A stretch of DNA of 64,000 nucleotides from Cichorium intybus (Eukaryota; Streptophyta; Magnoliopsida; Asterales; Asteraceae), in the NCBI GenBank assembly GCA_023525715.1, contig CM042012.1:120114298-120178297 (forward strand), read 5' to 3'. The notes beneath the pieces are model-generated. The model saw nothing but the letters and a program-made list of their open reading frames with translations, did no database searches and had not been told where the DNA came from. The position numbers and the translations under genes were made by a program. This document shows positions 1-12,500 of the stretch, in pieces (position 1 is the stretch's first letter; each line of letters opens with the position of its first letter).

Positions 1-204
1 GGTGGAATCCTAGTTAGATTTTTCTAACTAGTTAAGGTGAGTACATGTAGCTTTTCCCACTTTAGGGTACATGGCAAAATGTTTATGAAATCTTAATATA
101 ATTTCCGATGTGAATTGATGTATAAGTTCTAGTACTTATGTTATGTTTATAAGTATTACCAAAATGGTTATGAGTTGAATCCTTCTAATTAGGAAGGAAA
201 TTTC

Positions 205-560
205 TTTGGAATATAACCTTAGAATATTAGAAGTAAATGGTATATGATAATATGAATGAATGTTGATGAAAAGAAAAAGTCTTTGGCATATAGCCTTAGA
301 ATGTTAGAAGTAAATGGTGTATGATATAATGAGCGAACGATGATGTAAACAAAATTTCTTTGGCATCTAGTCTTAGAATATTAGAAGTAAATCATATATG
401 ATAATATGAATGAATGTTGATTAAAAGGAAATGTATTTGGCATATAGCCTTAGAATGTTAGAAGTAAATGGTATATGATATATTGAACGAACGATGATGT
501 AAAGTAAATGTTTTCGCATATAGCCTTAAAATGCTCTGGATGAATGGTATAAGTGTGATG
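205..560 (+). repeat. Tandem repeat, about 75-bp units in alternating types
   Basis: Four to five diverged units each contain GCATATAGCCTTAGAATGTT, then GAAGTAAATGGTATATGAT. Two unit types alternate. One ends with a TGAATGAATGTTGAT-like string and the other with GAACGAACGATGATG, so the real period is a dimer of about 150 bp. The array lies inside the LTR-like remnant. Confidence 0.7.
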
Positions 561-589
561 AACGAATGATGAAGTAAAGAATTGAAAAT

Positions 590-950
590 GCTTGCCCGAA
601 CCATGGTATCTTCATAATGAGATATAGTGGAATCTATTGGGACATAACTCCTCATTATGAAGTAGATTTCTAAATGTATACTAATGGTTAGGCCATGATA
701 TCTTCGTAACGAAATAATGATCTGATGGATAAATGATAATGAAAAGGAATGAAAATACTTGTCCGAGCCACTTTATCTCCATAACAAGATATAAGGAATC
801 TATTGGAGACATAACTCCTTATCATGAAGTCGATTTACATAGGTAAATAGTGGTTGGGCAATGGTATCTCTGTAACGATATAAAAAGGAGTCTATCAGAG
901 CTGTAACTATCCTTCACGAAATCGACGTCTAAAGGTATGATGATGCTAAG
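590..950 (+). repeat. Diverged tandem repeat with hairpin units
   Basis: Two long units of roughly 165 bp recur, beginning near 590 and 755 (TGCTTGCCCGAACCATGG / TACTTGTCCGAGCCACTT). Within them short inverted repeats of the type TATCTTCATAATGAGATA recur with varying sequence (near 608, 698, 774 and 866). The function is unknown, and the array is part of the LTR-like remnant. Confidence 0.55.
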
Positions 951-1009
951 GTGGATTGATCAAGTTTTTTCCATCTTGGTCAAAGCTTGGGCTACTCCTA
1001 ATAATGTGA

Positions 1010-2010
1010 TAAAGAGTTAGTTATATGACTAATGTGTAAAGAGTCATTATTATGACTAAAGTAATAAGTGTCATTTATATGACTTATGCGATAAAGAGTC
1101 AGTTGCATAACTAGTGTTTAAAGATTCATTATCACGACTAATGTGATAAAAGTCATTTATATTACTAATGTGATAAAGAGTTATTTGTGACCAAGTGTTA
1201 AGAGTCATTATTATGATTAATGTGTCATCTCTAAGGGTTAAAGTGTATAGAACCATTATTATGGTTAAAGTGTAAGGAATTATTTCTACGATTAATGTGT
1301 AAAGAATCATTGATATGATTAATCTGTAGAGAATCATTGTTAATTAATATGTCAAGAGTCATTTATATGACTAATGTGTTATGAGTCATATCTATGAATT
1401 AAAATGTAAATCATTATTATGGTTAAAATGTAAGGCATCATTTCTATGATTAATGTGTAAAGAATCATTGCTATGATCAATGTATTAAGAGTCATCTATA
1501 TGACTAATGTGTTATAAGTCATCTATATGACTTAACATGCAAAGAACCATTATTATGGTTCAAGTGTAATGAATCATTTTTATGATTAATATGTGAGAGC
1601 CATTATCATGACTAATGTGGTATGAGTCATTTATATGACTAATTAATAAGAGTCATTAATATGACTAATGTGTTAAAATGTCATTTATATGACTTCATGT
1701 GTAAAGAAATCAATAATATGATTAAAGCATTATGAGTAATTTGTATGACTAATGTGATAATAGTCATTTATATGACTAGGATGTTAAGTGTCACTATATG
1801 ACTTAATGTGTGGCGAGTCATTTTTATGACTTAATGTGTCAACATTCAGTTCCATGACTAAGGTGGTTAGGAGTTATTTCTATGACTTAACGAGTATAAT
1901 GTCATTAATATGACCAAGAAGTAAAGAATCATTAATATGCTTATGATGTGTGAGTCGCTTACATGACTAATATGTTAAGAATCATTATTATGATTAATGT
2001 ATAAAGAACA
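1010..2010 (+). repeat. Minisatellite of hairpin units, AGTCATTTATATGACT type
   Basis: About 1 kb consists of dozens of diverged units of roughly 25-50 bp. Most carry an inverted repeat of the form AGTCAT-TTAT-ATGACT followed by AATGTG and GTTAA or GATAA. Variants such as ATCATTGCTATGAT and CATTATTATGGTTAAAG keep the two arms complementary while the arm sequence drifts, which is compensatory-looking. No open frame of note exists here. Confidence 0.75.
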
Positions 2011-2246
2011 TATTTAACATGTAACTCACAAGACTTTATAGTCTTATGTATGTTTGTTTTATGCCATGCATTTCAGGCTATACAAGATTTAAAGATGTTA
2101 GTTGGATGTGTTGGGATTCGATCATATAAACACATAACATATGCAGCAGAAGACTTAACAATATTGAATCACATAATTATCAATGAACATAGTCCAGGAT
2201 CATGTAGTTTATATCAGTTATATCAACTTTAAAGATAAATAGAATG

Positions 2247-2821
2247 TACCTCATAGATCTCCTTCAACGATTTCTGATTAATAGCACCTTGCATTGGATG
2301 AACATGATATAAAGTAGAATCCTTCTGATGATTCACACCCAGTATATCCAGAAAACAGGACAGGCAGAACTTCTACTTGGGAAGGAGGCAAAAATCTCTA
2401 AACCCTAGAGAGGGATAGAGATTTCGCAGAAAGGGAGGAAGGATACGGTTTTGGCGGTTCAATGTGAGGCAAGGGATGACTTAGGGTTTGACCCCAAGGT
2501 CTTTATTTATAGTGCAAGGCTCCTAGGGTTTCAAACTTAAAGAGCCTTTTGGCGGCCGCACCCCCTGTACTTGTTTCCATTGATTAAACCTTTAATCAAT
2601 TACAATCCAGTCCTTTTAATTAATTGCTATAAATTAATTTATCAATTAGTTTACTGATCTAGTTTCTAATTAATTTATTTCTTAATAGATTAATAAACTA
2701 ATCATCCTTTTTTATTTTCTGACTCTGTTTGTGTTTCTGGGTCATGAGGGCAACCCAAAAGGACCCTGCTATTATTAAAAATATTACCACTAGTTGATGA
2801 CCTTGGACACTAATTCCAACA
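2247..2821 (-). mobile_element. Solo Copia-type LTR with GAATG target duplication
   Basis: Read on the minus strand the LTR starts TGTTGGAATTAGTGTCC at 2821. It then has TAATAATAGCAGGGTCC, which the Copia LTR at 36617-37282 shares, and a TATA box CTATAAATAAAG (complement of about 2502-2513, also shared). GAATG occurs directly outside both ends (2242-2246 and 2822-2826). No internal element sequence follows, so it is a solo LTR. The far end reads TA instead of the expected CA, which suggests a point mutation or a slightly misplaced boundary. Confidence 0.7.
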
Positions 2822-2826
2822 GAATG

Positions 2827-3984
<1,158 letters not shown>

Positions 3985-3996
3985 TATATATATATA

Positions 3997-4715
<719 letters not shown>

Positions 4716-5220
4716 CTTTAATAGTAGAAAAGCAGGCGCCTGTTTTTTTAAGTGATAGAGGGTATTTTGGTAAATGTGTATTTTATATCCGACGATAACA
4801 GCGTTGCTTCTTTACATTCAAAGATCGTATCTTTGTCCGACATTGTTGCCATAAAAGACGCTTTTTGATTTTGATCCTGATATTCATTCCGTTTTTGTTC
4901 TGATTCATACGGATATACATTCGATTTTATTAAACACGAGTTTTGCGATTTCATATTTTTGTTTTTTCTTAGGCGATTTCTCTTCTGATTAAAATCGATT
5001 TTTGATTGTCGTCCTGATACACATTCGATTTTTATGCGGATATACATTCGATTTTTATTCTGATTGATCCTGTTATAGAATCGATTTCGGATTTTTGTCA
5101 ACGATTCAAGCGTATTTGATATTTTTATTCGAGGACGACTAGTGAGAATACAGATCACGAGGATTCAAGCGTATTTGAGCTTCTGTATCAGTTTATTTTG
5201 GTTCGATCCTATTAGTTCAG

Positions 5221-8200
5221 ATGGATAACTATGTTGATGATGTTAATATATGTACAAACGAAAAAGAATTAAGTATTTTCGTTACGATATCTGAAGATGA
5301 GGATACAGATGACGAGGATTCAAGTAAATATGGTCAGAATTACGGTGTTCCAGGTAATTACTATTAAAGTTTTATAATCACATGTGATTATATATGTGAA
5401 TGTTTGTAGTAGTTTTATTCTGAATCATATGTGATTATATATGTGAAGTTTTGTAGTAGTTTTATTTTGAATCAAATAAAATCATATGTGATTATACATG
5501 TCGATTATTGGGAATCAAATAAAATCATATGTGATTATATATGTCGTTTATTGGGGATCAAATTCAGTCATTAAGTAAAGATAATTGTTGTAATTTTCAG
5601 AAATCGTATGTGATTTTTTCAACAGTCATATTTGATTTTATAGATTAAGACTCTGCATAATGATATATATTTTACGAATTTAATTTGTAACTCATATGTG
5701 GTTTGTTGTGAATCAAATTCAATCATCAAGTAGAGATAATTGTTGTAATATTTGAGTACTCATATGTGTTTTTTCAGTAATCATATGTTACTTTTTCAGC
5801 GCAAAAATGTTTATAATCATATGTTATTTACGTATTTAAGTTTGTAACTCATATGTGCTTTATCTTGAATCAAATTTAATTATTAAGTAGAGATAATTGT
5901 TGTAATTTTGAGTAATTATACGTGATTGTTTTTAGTAATTATATGTGATTTTCTGAATTGAATATTTTTTATGTCATTTTTACATGTGATTAATTAGGTG
6001 ATGAAGAGTGTACTTCTTCTTATCAATCAAACAATAACGAGGTTCCACATGATGTCAAACCGGATGTTCTCGAAGAATTTAAACCAAATTTGTTAATGAG
6101 ATTCAAAAGTGTTGATGCTGCAATTGAGATGTATAGAAGTTATGCACAGAAGGCTGGTTTTGATGTTCGTTTGAATACACAAAGGAAAGTTGGTGAGATT
6201 GTAAAGCATAGATTTTTACTTTGCAGCAGGAGTGGAAAAGTAGGACAAAAATCAGTTGATACCAAACGTAACACAACATACAAGCGTACAGATTGTAAAG
6301 CAAAGATTGTTGTTAAGCTTGTTAAGGGAACTAATGACTACAAGTTTGATAAATTCAATGAAATGCATAACCATGAGCTTGAAGATATACATCATTTAAG
6401 AAAAACAAGAGAATTGCCATTCTCGGACATGGAGTATATTGTTCGGTCTTCGACAGCAAAAATTGGTGCAACAAAGGCATACAAATTGAAGGCAACCTTG
6501 ATTGGCGGGTTTGAGCATGTAAAGGGTAAAGTTGGTGATTATAAAAATTTTAAGAGAAAGATCAGTTGCATTATAGGGTACAAAGATGCTCAAATGATTG
6601 TTAATAAAATGATGGAGCGGAAAGAGGATTACCCAAATTATTCTTTTTATTATAGATGTGATAAGAACAAGGTGTTGAATGCAATGTTTTGGGCCGATGA
6701 AACAGAAAAAGCTTATTACAGTGAATTTGGAGATGTGATGTCACTTGATGCTACATTTCGAACAAATAAGTAAGTTTTCACTGTTATTAATCATTTGTGA
6801 TTTTTTGGAGAATATGTTTTTGATTATATGTGATTTTTTATTTTTGTATGAAACAACAGGTATGGATTGGTTTTTGTTCCATTTACTATGATTGATCATC
6901 ATAAATCATCTGTTACTGTTGGAGCTGGTTTACTAAGCACAGAAACCGTTGATTCATATAAGTGGTTGCTTCAACAATTTATGAATGCTCATGGAAAAGA
7001 ACCAGTAATGGTGTTAACAGATCAAGATGCAGCATTAAAGCAAGCAGTTGAATCTGTTTTTCCAACTTCAAAACACAGATTGTGTATGTGGCATATCATG
7101 AAGAAACTTCAATCAAAGGTATGTTATTATTTTTGTATAATCACATGTGATTGTAAACAAAACATTTTAACTTATGAAGTTTTTTTTGTGCAATTACATG
7201 TGATTTTATAAGCAAGCGGTTGAATCATATATGATTTTTATATATTAAATCATATGTGATTGTGTATGTGGTTTTACAAATTGCAGCTATCCGTGGAATT
7301 TCTTAAAAACACAGGCTTTAAGAAGTGTTTTAAGAAACTTGTATGGGACTTGAATATGGAGCCTAATGTTTTTGAGACGAAATGGGATTTGTTAATGAAA
7401 GAATTCAATCTTGAAGAAAAAAGATGGTTCAAAGATATTTTTAAAATACGAGATTCTTGGATTCCTGCATATTTCAAAGACTTTCCAATGTGTGGATTGA
7501 TGAAGACAACATCAAGGTCCGAGAGTATGAATTCTTTTTTTAACTCGTATTCACAAGGCGAAAATTTCCTTGTAAATTTTATGATGAATTATGATAATGC
7601 TATTAAAAAACAACGAAATTCGCAACGTGAACTTGATCATAAAACAAAACAAGCGCATTATGGAATGAAGTCACCATCCGATATAGAACAACAAGCAGCA
7701 AAGATTTATACCAGTGCTTTATTTTTTGATATTCAAAAGGAATTGTATAAAGGAGTATGGTTTTGTGAAGATAAAGAGTCCACGGAGGGAGATGGCGTGG
7801 AATATTATACTGTAATTCAGAAGAACAAGAGAAGGGAATTTAAAGCAACGTTTCAGGTAATTATTGATTTGATTTCTGATTTTTGAAAAAAAAAATTTAC
7901 TCATATGTGATTAAATGTTTAGATATATATTAGTATAATCATAAGTGATTACGTTAGATAATTAGTCGTATTCATATGTGATTTCTGAAAAAGAATGTTC
8001 AATCATATGTGATTATTATTATATGTAACATGTTGAAATAAGAATGTTTTATCATATGTGATTATTATTATATGTAACACGTTGAAATAAGAATGTTTTA
8101 TCATATGTGATTTGTTATTGTTGTAACAGGTTGAAATAAGAGCCGCTGAAAAGAAAATCAAATGCAGTTGTGGACTATTTACACAGTGTGGTATATTGTG

Positions 8201-8751
8201 CAGACATGCCTTCAAAATATTGATAAAAAAAAGATTTTAAGGAGATACCTTCAGAATATATTCTAAGACGATGGACAAAGGATGTTATATATTCGAATCA
8301 TAAGCTTATTAGAGATCGTTTTGATGAAAGGGATGCTGAGGTTACAAAACTTGTGAATGAAGCATTCTTTACTTTTCAATCATGTTTGGATATCGTTAGA
8401 GATGATAAAGAGAAGCTAGCATGTTTTGTTCAGAAAACCAAACATATGTTGAATGATGTCAAGAGTGATTCTACAAGTGAAGTAACAACAAACAATGCAG
8501 ATTTAGTTGAAAAGCTTCTTGGAGTTGCAGTTCCAGAAGAGATTGTTGTTCAAGTTCCTGATGTTCAATTTAATAAAGGTTGTGGAAAGAAAAGGCTGGT
8601 TGGTGAATATGAGAAGTCTATTTTGAAAGCACAAAAGAAGACTAGAATTTGTTCTGGATGTGGTAAAAGAGAGCCACACAATTTACGTACATGTCCAACA
8701 AGAATTGCAAATCAGAAAAAAGAAACAACAGGTTCAGTTTTAAACGATTAA
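5221..8751 (+). pseudogene. MULE transposase (FAR1-like, DDE + SWIM), 5 exons, one frameshift
   Basis: The exons fit GT-AG introns and frame: 5221-5353, 5998-6769, 6860-7118, 7287-7856 and 8130-8751. From the N-terminus there is an acidic leader. A FAR1-type zinc DNA-binding region follows (about residues 75-170, ending HNHEL). The MULE DDE domain has D295 (SLDATF), D356 (LTDQDAA) and E467 (SRSESMN). A SWIM finger follows with C590, C592, C602 and H604. The role is cut-and-paste transposition of E3. At 8225-8232 a run of eight A's shifts the frame, so translation stops at residue 614, just after SWIM. One base fewer would join it to the open frame ending at 8751, which holds a Cys/His knuckle (CSGCGKREPHNLRTC). 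Catalytic residues are retained, so a truncated enzyme may be made. Introns are full of the AATCATATGTGATT motif. The start at 5221 is the first in-frame ATG of exon 1. Confidence 0.85.
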
Positions 8752-8850
8752 TCATATGTGATTTTTTAGATGATAATCATATATGTTTTCAGAAAAGTTT
8801 ACATTGGCGACAATTGATGATAATCATATGTGTTTTTTTGGATATATATG
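5354..8850 (+). repeat. Dispersed 14-bp near-palindrome AATCATATGTGATT (plus orientation)
   Basis: Every intron of the transposase gene and its downstream flank holds copies, for example near 5423, 5482, 5522, 7252, 7900, 7971, 8001, 8051, 8101 and 8753. The arms AATCA/TGATT are fully complementary around a TATG centre. Symmetric variants with CATG centres (AATCACATGTGATT, near 5379 and 7139) also occur. No complete copy is seen inside an exon. Confidence 0.85.
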
Positions 8851-9209
8851 ATTTTTAGTCTATTTTTCAAATATATAATCACACATGATTTTAAATATAA
8901 CATTTTTATTTACAAATGACACATGATTAAAAGTTGCATATGATTATAAAGATAAAAATTAAGATATATATTTTTGTGCAATCACATGTGATTTCTGATT
9001 TCAAATAAAACATTATAGGCACACATGATTTTCTAGTCTATCCCGTTATATAATCACACATGATTTCAAATAACACAACTGTTATTTGTAGTTGCCACAT
9101 TCAGTACATATATAAAACATTATAATCACACATGAGTTCAATTAGCATATTTCTTTAAGAATCACACGTAATTCAAATAAGAGAAACTGTTTAGAAATTG
9201 TATTTGCCA

Positions 9210-9560
9210 CATTCAGAACATACATAAAACATAATAAAATTGTTTGAGAGTTAAGAAATTGTTTAAGCACCATTTTATGACCAACACCATTTCAACACAA
9301 CCTTCAACAACACCATCCCGAACCTTCAGAACTCCAAACCAACCTTCAACAACACCATCCCCAACCTTCAGAACACCATCCCACCACATTCAGAACATAC
9401 ATAAAAGATAATAAATTTGTTTAAGAGTTAAAAAATTGTTTAAACACCATTTTCATCACCAACACAAATATCAACAACAGCAACCCAAACTTCACAACAC
9501 CAAACCAACGTAACCTTCAACAACACCATCCTAACCTTCTTAAGAACACCATCCCATCCC
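9210..9560 (-). repeat. Downstream region of protease gene with short tandem repeats
   Basis: A segment of about 75 bp containing CATTCAGAACATACATAAAA and TTAAGAAATTGTTTAAGCAC is present at about 9210-9285 and again at about 9383-9460. Between and after these are several units of AACCTTCAACAACACCATCC. It lies just past the stop codon of the minus-strand gene and probably forms its 3' UTR. No frame is conserved. Confidence 0.6.
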
Positions 9561-12500
9561 TCAATTCAGATTCTGCAACCTCTGTTGAATAATTTGGCTG
9601 GCATCTTGCAGATCTTGGTTTCTCTTTGATTTAGGGACCTTGGAGTAGTCCCTAGCAAGATTCAAGATATCGTTTTTCATAATATTTATATCGGACATTA
9701 TTAATCTATGTGCATATTTTGATCTAACCCTGTCCAACATAACATCTTGCGAACCACCTTCTTTCGGAAAACCGCAACTGTATTTGCCATCAGTTTGACC
9801 TTTAAATGTTTCCATGTGTCTCATGGCAAAAATCCCACAGTCTGTTTTATTGTTCTTTGTTTTCCAAGGCATGTCCAGTAAATTGATTGTCAAATTTGGA
9901 TTTGACATTTGTTTTGCTTTTTGGTGGTTAACTTCCTCCAAATATCTGCCAAAGAATTTTTTCTGCATTTAAAAAGAAAAGAAAATTAAATCATATATGC
10001 GTACAAGTTTTTTCTGCATTTTATTATTAATAATGTTTATGAAATAGTACTTACAAGGTTGTTCAAAACAGGCATGTATTTCCCTTCCATTGTAGCATCT
10101 GATATGCTGTTGTCAAGGATCACAATTCCTGGGTTCTTTAGGTTGAAAACAAACAGAAATATGTGTTCACTTCGGCATACAGGGAAAAACACCTGTATTT
10201 AAGTAACAATAATGTATAAGATTTAGGGTTGATATGTGATTATATATACGAAGAGTATATAAAATGACTATAACCAATCATATATGATTTAACATTACAA
10301 TCACATATGATTGATCATCATTTATTAATATATATATGTGGAATATAAAAAACGATTGTAACCAATCATATGTGTTTTAAATCTACAATCACATATGATT
10401 GATCATCAAATATGAATATATTTTTCAGCAGTTGACACTTACAAGATCAATGTCTTTTAGCAGAATTTTCTGTTTGTCATTGTGCAAGCAGTCATGAAAA
10501 TATTTTTTGAACTGTTGATATTGTTCTTCTTCTGCTTGCAAAGCCATCTTTTCAATTGCTTTTTTGCTTTTTTTCTCTTTTTTCTCTTTTTCAAACGTCT
10601 TTTCCTCAATGTAGTTTGTCTAAATGGTTTATAATGTGTGTGTTAGTATAGAATATTAAAAAATCACATATAATTAACAATGTATTATGAATAACTTACT
10701 GTCATTTGCACATCAAGAAAAAGTCTGTACGGGGAACTGTTTTGATCCCTTTCAAGCTCTTGATGGTTTAAAACTTCAGCCCAGGAATCAATGATTCCAT
10801 ATATTATATATTCTCCTGGGAACAAACTTTCCAACATGTACCTGTGTACAGTTCTTCCACTTACTGTCGTTATCACTTCATCGCTGTCAAAAGAAAAATC
10901 ACATATGATTAACAATGTATGTTATGAACAACTTAGTGTCACTTACATGTTTAAATTTAATAATTTTAGAATAAGAACCACATATGAATAACTTACAAGA
11001 CGTTCCCTTTTAAGTTGAAGAGCCATTCACTAATCATGTCTTCCTCAGAAGTGTTGGGGCTTTTCATGTTTATCACCCTATCCTTAAAGGGTGATTTCAT
11101 GCTTGGCCCTGGTTTTTTCTGTCTTTTTTTTTCAGGTAAGACAGTTAATACTGGTTGAGGATTTAGAATTGCAGGCCCAACTTGTTTTTCTTTCAGATTT
11201 GTTTCCTGTATAATATGTTCAGAAAAAAGAACTTTTAAGAATATAATAAATTTAAAAAAGATGACAATCACATGTGATTACATACACATATAATCAGATG
11301 TGATTAAAATATGAATTATAATCAGATGTGATTAGATTACCAATTTGTTGGTTTGAACTTGTTTTTTTTTATTTTGATTGGATTCTTCTGGTGGTGTTAT
11401 TTGACTGATATGAAGGTCAAAACTTGGCATGAATGTGTTCTCTTTTTTTTTGTTTGATTCATATATAGTCTTTTCAAAAAATTCAATAACATCTGGTTCA
11501 TTTAAGAATTGAGTATCTGTGATTGTGTTTTCAATATTATGAACATTATCTGTCTTTTTGAAAAAATCGTTAACCTCTGCTTCTTCATTCCTTTTTTCAT
11601 CAAACGGATTTTCGTCATTGATTTTTTCTACAAAACCAAATAAGAGAAGTTAGTTTATAATAATATACAATTAACATACAAACACATATGTGATTAAAAA
11701 AAATTTTTAATACCTTTTGGATCATCAAGAACTTGTTTCACATGGTCATCTATTGTTTTGTTTATGTCTGCTTCTGTTGCTAAGTTTGATAAGTCATTCC
11801 AAAAATCCGTATCTCCACTGCAGCCAACATGGTCTTCATTATTTTTTTTCACTAAAAAAATATGAACAAAAGATTAGTATAATCACAAATGAATTCAATT
11901 TTTTAATTTTTTTTAATCACACATTAGTATATTGACCTGTTTCTTTTAAAGGTTCGTTCAGTATGTTCTGGATTGGTGTATTGAACCAAATTTCACTTAA
12001 CGGATGTTCCTGTTCACCGCTACTTTTCAAACTTATCAATATTTCTTCTACATTTTCGTCTGAACTTCCACCAATCCCTTCCTTCTTTTCACCATCATTT
12101 TCATCCTTGTTAACATCACTAACAATCTCCTCGATCTCCTCAATCTCCTCAATTTTCTCAATCTCCTCAATTTCTTCAATCTCTTCATCATCTTTACCAT
12201 TGTCATTTTCCTCATGACCAACATCATCATCATCAATCCTTTGTTTCTTTTGAACATTCCCTTCTTCCTCTTCAACATTTCCTTCTTTATCTTCTTTACC
12301 ACCATCATTATCATTATCATCATCATCACTTTCACTGTCTTCATTACTTTCACTGTCTTCATCACTATCGTCATCATTGTCGTCATCACCTTCACTATCA
12401 TTGTCCTCAGCTTCACTTTCTTCATTATCTTCATCATTATCATCATCGTCATCATTATCATCATCGTCATCATTATCAACATCATCATCTGAATCATCAA

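Larger units (their letters stand above)
1..2241 (+). mobile_element. Remnant of a long Ty3-like LTR, rich in tandem repeats
   Basis: No coding potential is visible. Bases 22-75 (two CTAACTAG-like arms, then a run containing GGTACATGG) match, in reverse complement, a stretch near 59930-60010, so this is a dispersed family. Near 2012-2036 the string TAACTCACAAGACTTTATAG resembles the TCACTGAGCTTTATAGCTCA module of the solo LTR at 36086-36106. These matches suggest the right part of a long LTR. The target-site copy of the solo Copia LTR at 2247-2821 splits it, and it appears to resume at 2827. Assignment to Ty3 rather than another LTR class is inference from the shared motifs. Confidence 0.45.

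Noticed and set aside
4748..5158. 136-codon minus-strand frame in the left subterminal part of E3
   Set aside because: It arises from CATTCGATTTTTAT-type repeats, has no recognisable domain, and lies where the transposase promoter and leader must be.
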